Below, in pieces: positions 46,041-58,236 of a DNA stretch of 64,000 nucleotides. Below the pieces are notes generated by a model. That model had not been told where the DNA came from. It did not search any database and saw only the letters and a program-made list of their open reading frames with translations. Source of the stretch: Larix kaempferi (Eukaryota; Streptophyta; Pinopsida; Pinales; Pinaceae); NCBI GenBank assembly GCA_027924585.1, contig BSBM01000361.1, positions 40,936,501 to 41,000,500 on the forward strand. Direction: 5' to 3'. A program made the position numbers and the translations under genes. Each line of letters begins with the position of its first letter. The stretch's first letter is position 1.

Positions 46041-49000
46041 TTCTAGTCGATAGGGGTTCCACTTACTGTCGACACATACCACAATCTTCCTGAGCACCGT
46101 CCCGGACAGGGTTTATCCCGCCCAACAACACCTACAGAGCAGATGAGGTCTCATCCGAGGTGTCCAGGAAGAGAAGATGGAACCATGCTTCCGACAAATG
46201 AAGGAGGATCGTTTTGGCTATGATACTTAAACTTATTGCAACACTAGGATAGATATCTTTAAGCATTGAACATAGTATTAAAGCAATATTCAACCAAGAC
46301 ATTCATCGTTGCAAAAACAGTAATTGTAAAGCAAGTATCACATCAAAGAAGCATGAAATTATTTGTATAGTGCAACATCGCATTACCATAACTGAACAGA
46401 TTGAGCATAGAGATTGTACCAAAATAGCTTCATCATATTATCATTGTTAACCCAGATACAATGTCTATGTAAAAACTAAATCAAAACATACTCGAAAAAC
46501 ATACAACCAACATTAGAGCTTCGCATAATATCTCCAGCATGATCATGATTCTCTCATCACTTACAATTCTTATCTATATATAGGCTTCCGCCTTACAACT
46601 CTTGTACACTTTATAACAACTTGTTAACCGACACTATGGACAAATGTCTCAATATCTAACTGACTTATCCAAAAATGACCAAAAACCCGCATTCTGTGGT
46701 ATAATTGACTCAATAGTACATGATATGTGGTCCAAATGACCCAAAACCCACAATCTGCAGTGCACTTAACCAAAAATGCATAAAACAATCTTCCGCTTGT
46801 CGCATTTCGCACCATCATCTTCCTTGTCGCAACATCGGAGATGCTGCGATAGCACTTTCCCAAACCACCTGCCAACATCTATTTCTCAAGATTTGGTAAT
46901 TAAAGTGTGGATACAAATGAGCACTTACTATTTATTAAGGTAATTCAATGGAGGAGTAAGACCACTAACTCTTTTTGAATATTTTATAATTCCATGGATG
47001 AGGATAAGGAGCATCAACACCTTCTCAAGTTTAACGGTGGAAGAGAACAAGCGCCACATCTTTATCAATGTTTTGTAATTCGATGGTGGAAGGGAGAGGA
47101 GAACGAGAAGAAACTATATATATAGATTTAGTAATTAAAGGGAGGAAGAGAAGAAACATATGATACTTCTCAATCTTAGTGATTTAGGGGAAGACGATAA
47201 GGAACAAATGATATTTCTCAATATTTAGTAGTTCAAGGGATGAGTGAAATGAGCATAGGATCTTTCTCATGATTTAGTATTTTGAGGGAGGAGGAGTAGG
47301 AGCATTGGTTTGTAATCAATATTTAGTATGTTGAGGGATGAGAAGAAGGGGCACCAACTATTTCTCAATATTTGGTAGTTCATAATGAGAAACATATATT
47401 TCTCAAGGTCAGTAATTTTAGGAAAGAGTAGAGGAATTAAATATGATTTATTGAGTTCAACGAGTAGAAGGAAGGTGTGGAAAATAAGATCTAAGTATGC
47501 CATTTATTATGGAGGTATACTTAGGACCTAGTATACCATTAAACCATAACTTTTTATCTTCAAATGCAAGTATATGACCTTAATCACTTCAATAGATAAT
47601 AGAAAATTATATGGTCTTTTCCTACACTAGGTATTCCACCAATAGTAAAATTAACTAGTAATATAGGATAATGATTACTTTTCCCATTCTTAATTCTATG
47701 TGATGTTATAGTTAAAAAAAACAGAAAATTAAGGTATTTGTATTATAAGGATGAGCACAAGAATTATTTAAAACAAGAAAAATAGTACACATTTGAAAGA
47801 AGGATTCTGAAGTTTTCTACATGAGTCCATCCTATGTTGCTTCTTGCTATATCAGAAATTTTCAGGAGCTTCTTCACTATTTTCCTATCTACTTCTACAT
47901 TTTGAGTGTTATCACTCCAAATGTACCTTCACGTTGCAGAAAGGCCACTTGGAGGTAAATAAAGAACCACTTTAGAAAAGGAAGTTGGATTCTACCTTTC
48001 TAGAGAGGGATATCTCAATGTTGTTTGACAGGGCCAGATATGTGAATTAAAATTAGAATTAGATTTTAGATGGGTTGAAACAAGATGAACATTCATTGGG
48101 AAATGGAGTCAAAACACTTATGATGATAAAATGACATTTCTTTACAAATAATCGGAATAGAGGCAGGGTAGCTACTCATTTACAGTCAAAGAGTTGTTCG
48201 TCAGGTGATAAGGAAGAAAATAAGAACAATCCATCAACACATAGCATTATTAAATGAATTCTGCATCAACTTTAGTAGAAAATAGTTTGTGGATGCATGG
48301 AATCAAAGAAACAGAGCATAATCATATGAATTCTTACACTTTTTTAAGCATGAAAGAAAACAATATGAAGTAGATAACATGGAAACATTCACATGAAGAA
48401 AAGGAAGGTACAGACTTCAAATTAAATAACACAATAATCTCTGCTCAAAATTCTTGCTCGACTCTACCAATTTTTATTACATGAATATCTCAAAATACAC
48501 AACACAAAAGCCTCACGGGTTCCAACCTATTTTCTCTTCATTATACATGAATATATAGCTATCTTTCAGCCCTTATGCTCGAGTCACCCTAACAAAAAGT
48601 TGTTACAAAATTTGTGACACCTATACAAAAGGTTTAACTTTAAGAGTCGGTTACAACAAATTTTTTTCACTTCAGGATGCCGACTGCTAAAAACTAGGCA
48701 TCAAATCCCTAGCTGTATATCTCATATGGAGATAGTTGTGTAAATTTTGAGAGAGGTTTCTGTAACTGAGCATGTTCCCAACAAAACTCATGTCTCCATT
48801 TTCTCAGATTCTCCTCCAGCTCATCGGAATCTGCTTTTGAAATTGATGACTCAGACAGGGTTGCAAATTTATGGAAAAATACCCTGTGAAGATGACTTTG
48901 ATTCTCTCAAAACGTGATACCTGTGTAAAAAATGAGAGAGGTTATCGAATACTGGCCTATGTTGAAGAAACAAATCTCTTGGTTTTTGAAAATTCCTTCC

Positions 49001-49990
49001 CATTTAGTGGAGACATGCGATTAAAATTGATGACTAAAACAGTCATTTTCATAAAATTTGCCCAATTGCACGAGCATGTAAAATTTCACCAATTTTGAGA
49101 TTTGCTTTTCTCCTTGCTTGTTGAAATTGCGAATTTTATTTGGATCATGGATCTGTTTTTCCTGCTAATCTGAGCCGTTGAAATGTGTGGTCCCTACCCT
49201 GACTTCGCTGATTTGAAAAGTTCGTTTGTCCTTGCATGTTTAAATTGTGAACTTATTCCATTCCGTCGATCTATATTGTTGGGTGATGGATGCTAGATGC
49301 TTGGCATAAGACATGCACTTTTAAAATTTTCACTTCTGGGAATAATCCCACATGCAAGAGGATGGAAACGCCTTTGGTGTTCAAATATCCCAATGTATAC
49401 CTTATATGTCAATGAAGTGAGCCGAAGGCTATCCCTTGGAGGCTCTGTGCTTATGAGTTGGGATTGTATATTGTTACTTGACTTGTTTGTTGTGGTTGTA
49501 GGTCATGAGGAGCTAGAGCTAAGCCTTTGGGCTAATCTTTTGATAAAAATTTAAAATGAAATAAACCAGAAAATTGTTAAAAGCATAGAAATCAAGTTTG
49601 GCTCAAATGTTAGAAATTGATTACAAATCAAATTTTGTTCCCCCAAAGCCACCTCTTTTTTTTCCTTTATAATAAATCAAATATTCATCCATAGTTAAAA
49701 TTTTTGCCAAAAATTATACAGTGCTAACAATTGGCTCCAATTGGGGATGCTATCCTCCTCGCTAGGTAGAAAAGAACCACATAGACCAAGTGCCTAATCC
49801 ATTGGGATGCTCCCACCACAAAAATGTAACCTGTAACTCTTCGCCTGAAGATTGGAACCAGATATAAACTGCAAACCTACTCTCAAAACTTCAAGCTAAA
49901 AATCAAAATTCATACTGAAACTGAAATGCTGAAAGTATGTTATAGTTGAAAACTGAAATTGCTTGAAACCAAACCAAAACTGAACTATAC
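46041..49990. other. Non-coding stretch with degenerate repeats
   Basis: No gene recognised. 46900-47480 is a degenerate minisatellite (phrases like 'ctcaatatttagtagttcaagggatgag', spacing about 55-70 bp). 48720-49040 contains two diverged copies of a segment with 'tgtgtaaa..tgagagaggtt' (about 48732 and 48922). Confidence 0.4.
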
Positions 49991-50112
49991 ATGCGGAAAA
50001 AGATGCTCAACTGTGAACTTATTGAACCTGCATGCCTACTCTAATCTTTCAAAATCTCTGCTCAATCAGGTAATACACAAATGCCAATAAAGCCAATCCA
50101 GGAACTGACTAT

Positions 50113-51227
50113 TCAACTGAATTTTCTGACTGCATGCTTAATCAAAGTTAAAACTAGAAAATGTAATGAAAATAAGCGTTGATAACAAACTTTCTCTTCA
50201 TGGAAAAAGCAAGACCAATTATCCCAACTGAAAAGGTCCTCCATGTAATTAGCTGCTGTGTCATAAAATACATGACAACGTTCAAATTTTTCTGTCATTT
50301 GTTTGTCATAACAAGGCTGCTCATGTGTAAAATTTAAGTCAAACTGAAATTTCACTTGTAAATTGTCAAACTCATCTTCTGAGGGACTGTAGACGACATG
50401 ATTATCTCCTTTTTCATCCATTCTAAGTGTGGGAATTGGGTGTTCATGACAACTCTCAAATAAAACTTGAATATCATATCTGCTTGATTCATCATGCCAC
50501 CGAATAGGACCAAGACAATCAGATTCATAAACTTTACTTTGTTGTAACTGTAGCTTCGTAACTTGATAGCTTGATTCAACACATGAACTATCAATAATAC
50601 TACCTTCTTTGCTGCTTAGAATTCCTGGATTAAAAACTTGATTTCGCTCTTGTGTTTCAAAGGAAATACCATCTTGATTCTTAAATGGATCAAGAAGAAC
50701 AACTTCTTCTTGACACAAATACTTTGAGATTAAATGACACGGGGAAAAAATTGATTGAATATCTTGGTCTTCTTCCTAGTTTGTAAGAGCTGCAATTGGA
50801 TTTTTCTCTATAACTGGTTGAAATATGAACTGTTCTGTTGTAATATCTCCAGCTGGTTTTTCTATGTAATGGGACTGATTGTATGATTGCTCATTCTTTT
50901 CATTCACTTCTAGAAGGTTTATGACATTCTCTATTACCGCAAATTTCTGTTTTTAATTAGAAATTTTTATTCTTTGTTTCAGCAATTCAAATGAAGAAAA
51001 ACTCAATGGAAAACAGTCGCTTTCAGCCTGCTTACTATCCACTATGATTTTAGCATTTTGGTCATAAATTTCAATCAAATTTTCTTCACCAATTGGTCCA
51101 GAACTTGCAAAAATTTCAGCTGGATTTTTAGGTACAATATCCAAGTAGTCACCCTCATATTCATCACATATAGGTGGATTGAAATATTCTTTAAAACCAT
51201 CCATAACAGAAATTTTAACATGCTGAT
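50113..51227 (-). pseudogene. Acidic coding relic, interrupted by Copia-A (downstream part)
   Basis: Minus-strand frames 50953-51227 (HVKISVMDGFKEYFNPPICD, EYEGDYLDIVPKNPAEIF) and 50113-50718 (HEQPCYDKQ, YMEDLFSWDNWSCFFHEE) are acidic and aromatic-rich, separated by a stop and a shift. I do not recognise a named domain. The style (ICDEYEGD, repeated Tyr/Asp boxes) resembles linker parts of large gypsy polyproteins. The frame continues across the Copia-A target site into 59249-59300. Confidence 0.45.
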
Positions 51228-51717
51228 TGTTAAATATTGTAACTTCAAAGAATATTATATTTGTACTTTATTATTCCGGAGATGTTTCATCCCTCCGAGG
51301 TAACCCTATTATGTATCCGGAGATGTTTATTCCTCCGATGGTTAGTATTAACTAGGGTTATTAGACCCACCATGTGTGGGTCGGCCCTGTAGTTATATTT
51401 TAGGGGTTATTAGACTTCTCCAGGTGAGGTCGGCCCCAACAGGTCTATTAGTCAGTTGAGATTCAAGTATAAATAGAGGAGGTGAACTCCTCATTAGATC
51501 ATTCACTCTCTTGTGGAAGAGTGCGCACTAGTTGAGGAGATCTGCTAAGGAGACTTAGGAGGAAGGAGCACATCTTGTATTTTGGTTGATCATCTTATTG
51601 AGGAAAGCTTTACTGGGTTTTCTACCCCATGAGGGTTTCCCAGGATATATAGTGTGTTTATCTTGTGATTGTGTTACTTTCAGAGATCTTGCTTGTCTAT
51701 TTGGTTTAAAATCAACA
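51228..51717 (+). repeat. Copia-A 5' LTR
   Basis: 490 bp, TGTTAAATATT to AAAATCAACA. Contains TATAAATAGA and, internally, paired segments such as tccggagatgtttcatccctccgagg / tccggagatgtttattcctccgatgg (51275-51340). Confidence 0.97.
51468..51477 (+). promoter_or_regulatory. TATA box in Copia-A LTR
   Basis: TATAAATAGA at 51468-51477 (and 58995-59004 in the 3' LTR), marking the U3/R promoter. Confidence 0.75.
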
Positions 51718-51730
51718 TGGTATCAGAGCT
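51718..51730 (+). other. Copia-A primer-binding site (tRNA-Met)
   Basis: TGGTATCAGAGCT immediately after the LTR, complementary to initiator tRNA-Met. Confidence 0.93.
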
Positions 51731-51810
51731 AGACTGAATAGGACATCTTTCACAAGGTAAGATTCTCTCTCTCTCTCCTTTTTGGTGAAGTTAGGGTTTC
51801 AGCCCAAAGT

Positions 51811-52099
51811 TGGTATTTTTGATTTTTGGTTGCATGGCTGGATAGCCCTCCTCAATACCTTTCTTTTGAGCTCTAGATCGAACTTTTTGGTTGGGTAGAA
51901 CTCCGGGAATTGCAAACCCTAATTCTACCAAAAGTGCGATACGTCAGATTTTGGTTTCAGAAAAAAGTTGGAATTTTTGATTTCTGATTGCATGGCTGGA
52001 TAGCCCTTATCAAGAGCATTCTTTTAAGCTATAGATCGAACTTTTTGGTTAAGTAGAACTCCGGGAATTGCAAACCCTAATTCTACCAAAAGTGCGATA
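51811..52099 (+). repeat. 131-bp direct duplication in Copia-A leader
   Basis: Copies 51811-51941 and 51969-52099 have equal length and are slightly diverged (tggctggatagccct...aaaagtgcgata). Confidence 0.85.
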
Positions 52100-52181
52100 A
52101 AATTCTGTTTCAGTTTCCGGAAAAGTAAAAAGTAACTTTCCAAGTAAGTATACTCTGTCTCTTGGACTCCCCCAAGAGAAG

Positions 52182-55100
52182 ATGGCTCCAAATACTAAGC
52201 TTGAAGACAAGCTAGAAGGCTTAGAGAATTTCCGGGCATGGAAATACAGAATTGGCCTCATTCTTGAAGAGAATGATCTTGCTCATTATATCAAGGAGGA
52301 AGTTGCAGAACCAGAAGAAGATGAAGCCAAGGAAAAACACAGGAAGGATATGATTAGGGCAAAGAGAATCATAGCTGATTCAATTAAAGACCACTTGATT
52401 CCCCAAGTGTCTTCCAAGAAGACTCCAAAGGAAATGTATGATGCCCTAGGAAGAATGTATGAAGGAAAGAACATCAACAGAAAGATGAATCTAAGGACTC
52501 AGTTGAAGAGTACCAAGATGCACAAAGGAGAATCCATTCAAGACTACTTCTCAAGAGTCTCTTCAATCAAAGAGCAACTAGATGCCATTGGTGATACTCT
52601 TGATGAAGATGAACTTGTGATGACAGCTCTAAATGGTCTCACTAGATCATGGGAATCCTTCATCCAAACTATGTGTGCCAGAAAAGAAAGCATGAAGTTT
52701 GATGTAGTATGGGAGGATTGTGTTCAAGAAGAAGCTAGGGTTGCCAATAGAGAGGCATTGCTCAAGGAAGATGACCAAGCCTTGGCCACCCATACCAAGA
52801 GAAGAAAGAATCGATCCTACTTTAAGAAGGATAGTCAAAAGGAGTCTCATCCTCCACAGAGATTTCAAAAGAAAAGAGGATCCTTCCAAGGAAGAGACTA
52901 CTCCTCATACCAATGTTTCATTTGTCACAAATTAGGACACATTGCCAAAGACTGTCCTAGCAAAAAGATCAAGGGTACTCAACACAGAAGACATCATGCA
53001 CATCTTGCAGAAGATGAGAGTGAAGAAGAAGTTGAAGAAGAAAGGCCTCTCAAGAAAAGATCTAGAAAAGAAGAAGAAGATGAAGAAAGGACTTTCCCCA
53101 AAAGAAGATCTAGAAGAAATAAAGAAGAAGATGCAAAAGAGTATGTTCTTTTCTCCGCACTCTCTGGATCTATAACACCAGGAGAAGATACATGGGTAAT
53201 TGATAGTGGTGCCTCAAAGCACATGACAGGACAAAAGAAGACTTTATCAAGTCTTGAAGAAAAGACCTCTCCTCTAAAGGTATCTCTTGGAGATAACTAT
53301 CAGTATCCCATTAAGGGAGTTGGAGAAGCAAACTACAAACTCGATTCTGGAACCCCCATGAAAATGAAAGAAGTTTTGTATGTTCCAGGATTGAAGAAGA
53401 ATTTACTTTCAATATCAGATTTGGACAAGAAAGGCTATAGAGTTGCATTCATTGATGGACAAGTGTTAATGTGGTCCAAAGGCAAATCTATTAAGGATGC
53501 AATTGTCATTGGTGAAGAAGAAGGAGGCTTGTATAAACTCAAGGGCCATCCAGAAGCTGCCCTTGTTCATGAAACATCTAGTCCCAGTGAGCTATGGCAT
53601 AGAAGACTGGCTCACATTAACTACAAAGCATTACCCTATGTAAGCAAGGTAGTCATAGGACTACCAGACTTGAAGGTGGATCATAATGGCTCTTGTAAAG
53701 GATGTAAGAAAGGGAAGAATGTCAAGAACCCCTTTACAAAGAGTGAAACAAAAACTAAGAGTATCTTGGAGTTAATACACTCAGATGTATGTGGTCCAAT
53801 GCCCACCACCTCTTTAAGTGGTTTTGAATACTACCTTTCTTTCATTGATGATCATTCAAGGAAAACTTGGATTTACTTTCTAAAAGGTAAGAATCAAGTC
53901 TTTGGAAAGTTCAAAGAGTTCAAGGCTCTAATAGAGAATCTCACAGAAAAGAAAATCAAGATTCTCAGAACAGATAATGGTGGAGAGTATACTTCAAAAG
54001 ATTTTGAAGATTTTTGTAGAGAAGCTGGAATCAAGAGAGAACTAACCACTCCCTACAATCCCCAACAAAATGGGGTTGCAGAAAGGAAAAATAGAACCAT
54101 CATGGAAGCTGTGAAGACTATGATACATGACCAAGATCTTCCCATGTATCTATGGGCTGAAGCAGCCAAGACAGCAGTTTATGTGCAGAATAGATTATCT
54201 CACAGTGCTCTTGAATTCAAAACTCCAGAAGAAGTGTTTACAGGTAAGAAGCCTGAGGTAAGTCATCTCAAAATATTTGGGTGTCCTGTGTACATCCACA
54301 TTCCAAAAGAAAAGAGAACCAAGTTGGATCCCTCAGGAAAGAAGGGAATGTTTGTTGGTTATTGTGAAACTTCCAAAGCCTTCAGAATCTACATACCAGG
54401 TTTTCATCATATAGAAATAAGCAGAGATGTAACCTTTGATGAGGAAGCAGCCCTCAAGAAATCCAGGAAGTGTCAACTTGAAGAAGTTTATGAAGAAGAT
54501 TCTTCTCCCAGAGTCTCAGAGACTGTTCATGTTCCTGAAGAAGTTACACCAGAGGATCATGACATGCTGGAACCACAAGAACCTCCTGTAGCAGATTTTT
54601 CTAGGAAGAGAAGACCAGCATGGGCTAGAGATATCATTCAAGGAGCTGAAAGATATGGTGCTCCCGAAGGTTCCACTAGAGAAAGGAAGAAACCAAAATT
54701 AATAACCAATTACATGGCTTTGATGTGTGATCTTGTGGATCAACTACCTACCAGCTATGAAGAGGCAGCTCAAAAGAAAGAATGGGTAGAAGCAATGACA
54801 GAAGAATATCAGTCAATAATGAAGAATGATGTTTGGGATATAGTTCCCAAACCAAAAGATAAAAGTGTGGTTTCCTCCAAATGGATTTTTAAGATAAAGC
54901 ATGCTGCAGATGGTAGCATAGAAAAGTACAAGGCAAGATTTGTAGCCAGAGGTTTCTCTCAAAAGGAGGGAATTGACTATGAAGAAACTTTTGCACCTGT
55001 TGCTAGGTATACTTCAATTAGAACTATCATGGCACTTGCATCCATGATGAAATGGAAACTACACCAAATGGATGTTAAGACAGCTCTTCTGAATGGTGTA

Positions 55101-56288
55101 ATTGAAGAAGAAGTATATATAGAACAACCTCAAGGTTTTGAGGTCAAAGACGGAAGGACCCATGTATGCAAACTGAAAAAGGCATTATATGGCTTGAAGC
55201 AAGCTCCCAGAGCTTGGTATGGAAGAATTGACAGTTTCCTTTTAAGCATGGGCTTTACCAAAAGTAAAGCTGACCCAAACCTCTATCTTAAAGTAATGAA
55301 TGATGAACCTGTTATATTGCTATTATATGTAGATGATCTATTTCTAACAGGAAATGAGAAACAAATCATTGAAAGCAAGAAGAAGCTTTCTTCAGAATTC
55401 GAGATGAAAGATCTCGGACTAATGCACTACTTCTTAGGCCTAGAAGTGTGGCAAGAGCCAAAAGGAATCTTTCTAAATCAAGGTAAGTATACTGTGGAGA
55501 TCCTCAAAAGATTTGATATGTTGGAATGTAAGGCTATGGCCACTCCCATGGACTCCAACTTAAAACTGTTAGCTAATGATTCATCAGAAAAAGTGGATAT
55601 AACCCTGTATAGACAAATCATTGGATCTTTGATGTACTTGACAAATACTAGGCCTGATATATGCTTTGCTGTAAATACTCTCAGTCAGTTTCAAGTAGAA
55701 CCTAGAAAGGTTCACCTTATAGCTGCAAAGCATATCATGAGGTACCTAAAAGGCACAGTGGACTTTGGCCTTTACTATCTTGGAGACAATGAACTCAAGT
55801 TGCATGGTTTCTCAGACTCTGATTGGGCAGGTAGTGTCTCAGACAGAAAAAGTACTTCAGGTGGATGTTATGGTCTTGGATCTGCCATGGTCTCCTGGTT
55901 CAGCAAGAAGCAATCTAGTGTGGCCCTCAGTACCGCTGAAGCAGAATATATAGCTGCTTGCTCTGCCAGCTGTGAAGCAGTGTGGCTTCGGAAACTCTTA
56001 TCTGGAATTTTTGACTTAGAAATGGATCCCACTGTGATTATGTGTGATAATCAAAGCTGCATTAAGATGACTGAAAATCCTGTGTTCCATGATAAGTCAA
56101 AACACATTGAGATCCGTTACTTCTATATACGAGACATGGTGCAGAGAGGAGCCATCAAGCTTGAGTACATAAGCACCGAGGAGCAGGTTGCTGATATCTT
56201 AACTAAACCTCTGTCTCGAGTGAAGTTTGAGTACTTTCGAGACAAGCTTGGTTTAGTTCAGAAGGACCTTCCTCGAAAGGGGGAGTAG
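52182..56288 (+). CDS. Copia-A gag-pol polyprotein, intact
   Basis: One frame of 1368 residues encodes everything for copia retrotransposition. Gag, residues 1-240 (NFRAWKYRIGLILEEND). Zinc knuckle CFICHKLGHIAKDC 245-258. A Lys/Glu-rich linker. Aspartic protease VIDSGASKH with catalytic D341. Integrase with HHCC finger (H473, H478, C505, C508) and catalytic D535, D598, E634 (D,D35E). Reverse transcriptase with QMDVKTALLNG and YVDD (D1051, D1052). RNase H FSDSDWAGS about 1210-1217, ending ADILTKPLSRVKFEYF. The ATG at 52182 starts the conserved gag N-terminus MAPNTKLEDKLEG. No stop or frameshift separates gag and pol. MDVKTALLNG has Leu where Phe is usual (Copia-B has Phe). Confidence 0.97.
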   Translation: MAPNTKLEDKLEGLENFRAWKYRIGLILEENDLAHYIKEEVAEPEEDEAKEKHRKDMIRAKRIIADSIKDHLIPQVSSKKTPKEMYDALGRMYEGKNINRKMNLRTQLKSTKMHKGESIQDYFSRVSSIKEQLDAIGDTLDEDELVMTALNGLTRSWESFIQTMCARKESMKFDVVWEDCVQEEARVANREALLKEDDQALATHTKRRKNRSYFKKDSQKESHPPQRFQKKRGSFQGRDYSSYQCFICHKLGHIAKDCPSKKIKGTQHRRHHAHLAEDESEEEVEEERPLKKRSRKEEEDEERTFPKRRSRRNKEEDAKEYVLFSALSGSITPGEDTWVIDSGASKHMTGQKKTLSSLEEKTSPLKVSLGDNYQYPIKGVGEANYKLDSGTPMKMKEVLYVPGLKKNLLSISDLDKKGYRVAFIDGQVLMWSKGKSIKDAIVIGEEEGGLYKLKGHPEAALVHETSSPSELWHRRLAHINYKALPYVSKVVIGLPDLKVDHNGSCKGCKKGKNVKNPFTKSETKTKSILELIHSDVCGPMPTTSLSGFEYYLSFIDDHSRKTWIYFLKGKNQVFGKFKEFKALIENLTEKKIKILRTDNGGEYTSKDFEDFCREAGIKRELTTPYNPQQNGVAERKNRTIMEAVKTMIHDQDLPMYLWAEAAKTAVYVQNRLSHSALEFKTPEEVFTGKKPEVSHLKIFGCPVYIHIPKEKRTKLDPSGKKGMFVGYCETSKAFRIYIPGFHHIEISRDVTFDEEAALKKSRKCQLEEVYEEDSSPRVSETVHVPEEVTPEDHDMLEPQEPPVADFSRKRRPAWARDIIQGAERYGAPEGSTRERKKPKLITNYMALMCDLVDQLPTSYEEAAQKKEWVEAMTEEYQSIMKNDVWDIVPKPKDKSVVSSKWIFKIKHAADGSIEKYKARFVARGFSQKEGIDYEETFAPVARYTSIRTIMALASMMKWKLHQMDVKTALLNGVIEEEVYIEQPQGFEVKDGRTHVCKLKKALYGLKQAPRAWYGRIDSFLLSMGFTKSKADPNLYLKVMNDEPVILLLYVDDLFLTGNEKQIIESKKKLSSEFEMKDLGLMHYFLGLEVWQEPKGIFLNQGKYTVEILKRFDMLECKAMATPMDSNLKLLANDSSEKVDITLYRQIIGSLMYLTNTRPDICFAVNTLSQFQVEPRKVHLIAAKHIMRYLKGTVDFGLYYLGDNELKLHGFSDSDWAGSVSDRKSTSGGCYGLGSAMVSWFSKKQSSVALSTAEAEYIAACSASCEAVWLRKLLSGIFDLEMDPTVIMCDNQSCIKMTENPVFHDKSKHIEIRYFYIRDMVQRGAIKLEYISTEEQVADILTKPLSRVKFEYFRDKLGLVQKDLPRKGE

Positions 56289-56392
56289 CATAGCATTACT
56301 TTCATTTACTTTCTGTTTTGTTAGCTACCGACACTTATTTAGATTTAGAACTCTTATATATCATTTTTTGATTAGTGACGTATACATGTTTT

Positions 56393-57102
56393 GATGTACA
56401 CATGTTTTGATGTGATGTGTACATGTTTTGATCAGTGATGTATACATGTTTTGATGTACACATGTTTTGATGTGATGTGTACATGTTTTGATTAGTGATG
56501 TATACATGTTTTGATGTACACATGTTTTGATGTGATGTGTACATGTTTTGATCAGTGATGTATACATGTTTTGATGTACACATGTTTTGATGTGATGTGT
56601 ACATGTTTTTATTAGTGATGTATACATGTTTTGATGTACACATGTTTTGATGTGATGTGTACATGTGACGTATACATGTTTTGATGTACACATGTTTTGA
56701 TGTGATGTGTACATGTTTTGATCAGTGATGTATACATGTTTTGATGTACACATGTTTTGATGTGATGTGTACATGTTTTGATTAGTGATGTATACATGTT
56801 TTGATGTACACATGTTTTGATGTGATGTGTACATGTTTTGATTAGTGATGTATACATGTTTTGATGTACACATGTTTTGATGTGATGTGTACATGTTTTG
56901 ATCAGTGATGTATACATGTTTTGATGTACACATGTTTTGATGTGATGTGTACATGTTTTGATTAGTGATGTATACATGTTTTGATGTACACATGTTTTGA
57001 TGTGATGTGTACATGTTTTGATTAGCGATGTATACATGTTTTGATGTACATATGTTTCGATGTGATATGTACATGTTTTGATGAGATGTATACATGGTTT
57101 GA
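56393..57102 (+). repeat. Copia-A minisatellite 1, 60 bp, about 12 copies
   Basis: Units start GATGTACACATG at 56393, 56453, 56513, 56573 and 56633, then after one 50-bp unit at 56683, 56743, 56803, 56863, 56923, 56983 and 57043. Each unit holds a perfect 10-bp hairpin ATGTACACAT / ATGTGTACAT with an 11-nt loop (56394-56403/56415-56424). Minus-strand ORFs across it (118-381 codons) are repeat artefacts. Confidence 0.95.
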
Positions 57103-57137
57103 TGTGATACATGATTGTACCTGTATGGATAAGAATA

Positions 57138-57572
57138 CAGTTGAGGGGATTGGATCATCCCTGGGCTTTCATCCCTAAAGAGAACCGTAGACGTAAGGTC
57201 TCCGAGAATGAAGTCCTTAGTGGACAGTTGAGGGGATTGGATCATCCCTGGGCTTTCAGCCCTAAAGAGAACCGTAGACGTAAGGTCTCCGAGAATGAAG
57301 TCCTTAGTGGACAGTTGAGGGGATTGGATCATCCCTGGGCTTTCAGCCCTAAAGAGAACCGTAGACGTAAGGTCTCCGAGAATGAAGTCCTTAGTGGACA
57401 GTTGAGGGGATTGGATCATCCCTGGGCTTTCAGTCCTAAAGAGAACCGTAGACGTAAGGTCTCCGAGAACGAAGTCCTTAGTGGACAGTTGAGGGGATTG
57501 GATCATCCCTGGGCTTTCAGCCCTAAAGAGAACCGTAGACGTAAGGTCTCCGAGAATGAAGTCCTTAGTGGA
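57138..57572 (+). repeat. Copia-A minisatellite 2, 87 bp, 5 copies
   Basis: Units start CAGTTGAGGGGATTGG at 57138, 57225, 57312, 57399 and 57486, nearly identical. Each contains GGGAT/ATCCC and GGGCT-TTC-AGCCC hairpins. Since 87 bp is 29 codons, a 182-codon + strand frame (57111-57659) repeats a 29-residue peptide five times. Confidence 0.95.
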
Positions 57573-57577
57573 CAGTT

Positions 57578-58000
57578 GGTGGGATTAAATCATCCTTGGA
57601 CAGTAAATCCAGTAATTCCGAAAGGAAGGATCGTCCTAAATGAATTGTGGTGGGATTAAATCATCCTTGGACAGTAAATCCAGTAATTCCGAAAGGAAGG
57701 ATCGTCCTAAAAGAATTGTGGTGGGATTAAATCATCCTTGGACAGTAAATCCAGTAATTCCGAAAGGAAGGATCGTCCTAAATGAATTGTGGTGGGATTA
57801 AATCATCCTTGGACAGTAAATCCAGTAATTCCGAAAGGAAGGATCGTCCTAAATGAATTGTGGTGGGATTAAATCATCCCTGGACAGTAAATCCAGTAAT
57901 TCCGAAAGGAAGGATCGTCCTAAATGAATTGTGGGATTAAATCATCCTTGGACAGTAAATCCAGTAATTCTGAAAGGAAGGATCGTCCTAAATGAATTGT
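57578..58000 (+). repeat. Copia-A minisatellite 3, 71 bp, about 6 copies
   Basis: Units start GGTGGGATTAAATCATCC at 57578, 57649, 57720, 57791 and 57862, with a shortened one at 57931. Each unit includes TTCC-GAAA-GGAA and TGGA...TCCA inverted repeats. Confidence 0.95.
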
Positions 58001-58236
58001 TGGACTAATCATCCTTAGACAGCAAATCCAGGAGGGATAGTCTTAAATATGATTGTGATTGGACTAATCATCCTTAGACAGCAAATCCAGGAGGGATAGT
58101 CTTAAATATGATTGTGATTGGACTAATCATCCTTAGACAGCAAATCCAGGAGGGATAGTCTTAAATATGATTGTGGTTGGACTAATCATCCTTAGACAGC
58201 AAATCCAGGAGGGATAGTCTTAAATATGATTGTGTG
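58001..58236 (+). repeat. Copia-A minisatellite 4, 59 bp, 4 copies
   Basis: Units start TGGACTAATCATCCTTAGAC at 58001, 58060, 58119 and 58178. The unit looks like a shortened relative of the 71-bp repeat (same order: ggat/ta-aatcatcctt-gacagcaaatcca). Confidence 0.95.

Noticed and set aside
56361-57506. Long minus-strand ORF (381 codons) over the Copia-A repeats
   Set aside because: It is open only because 60- and 87-bp repeat periods are multiples of 3. It has no domain and is antisense to an active element.
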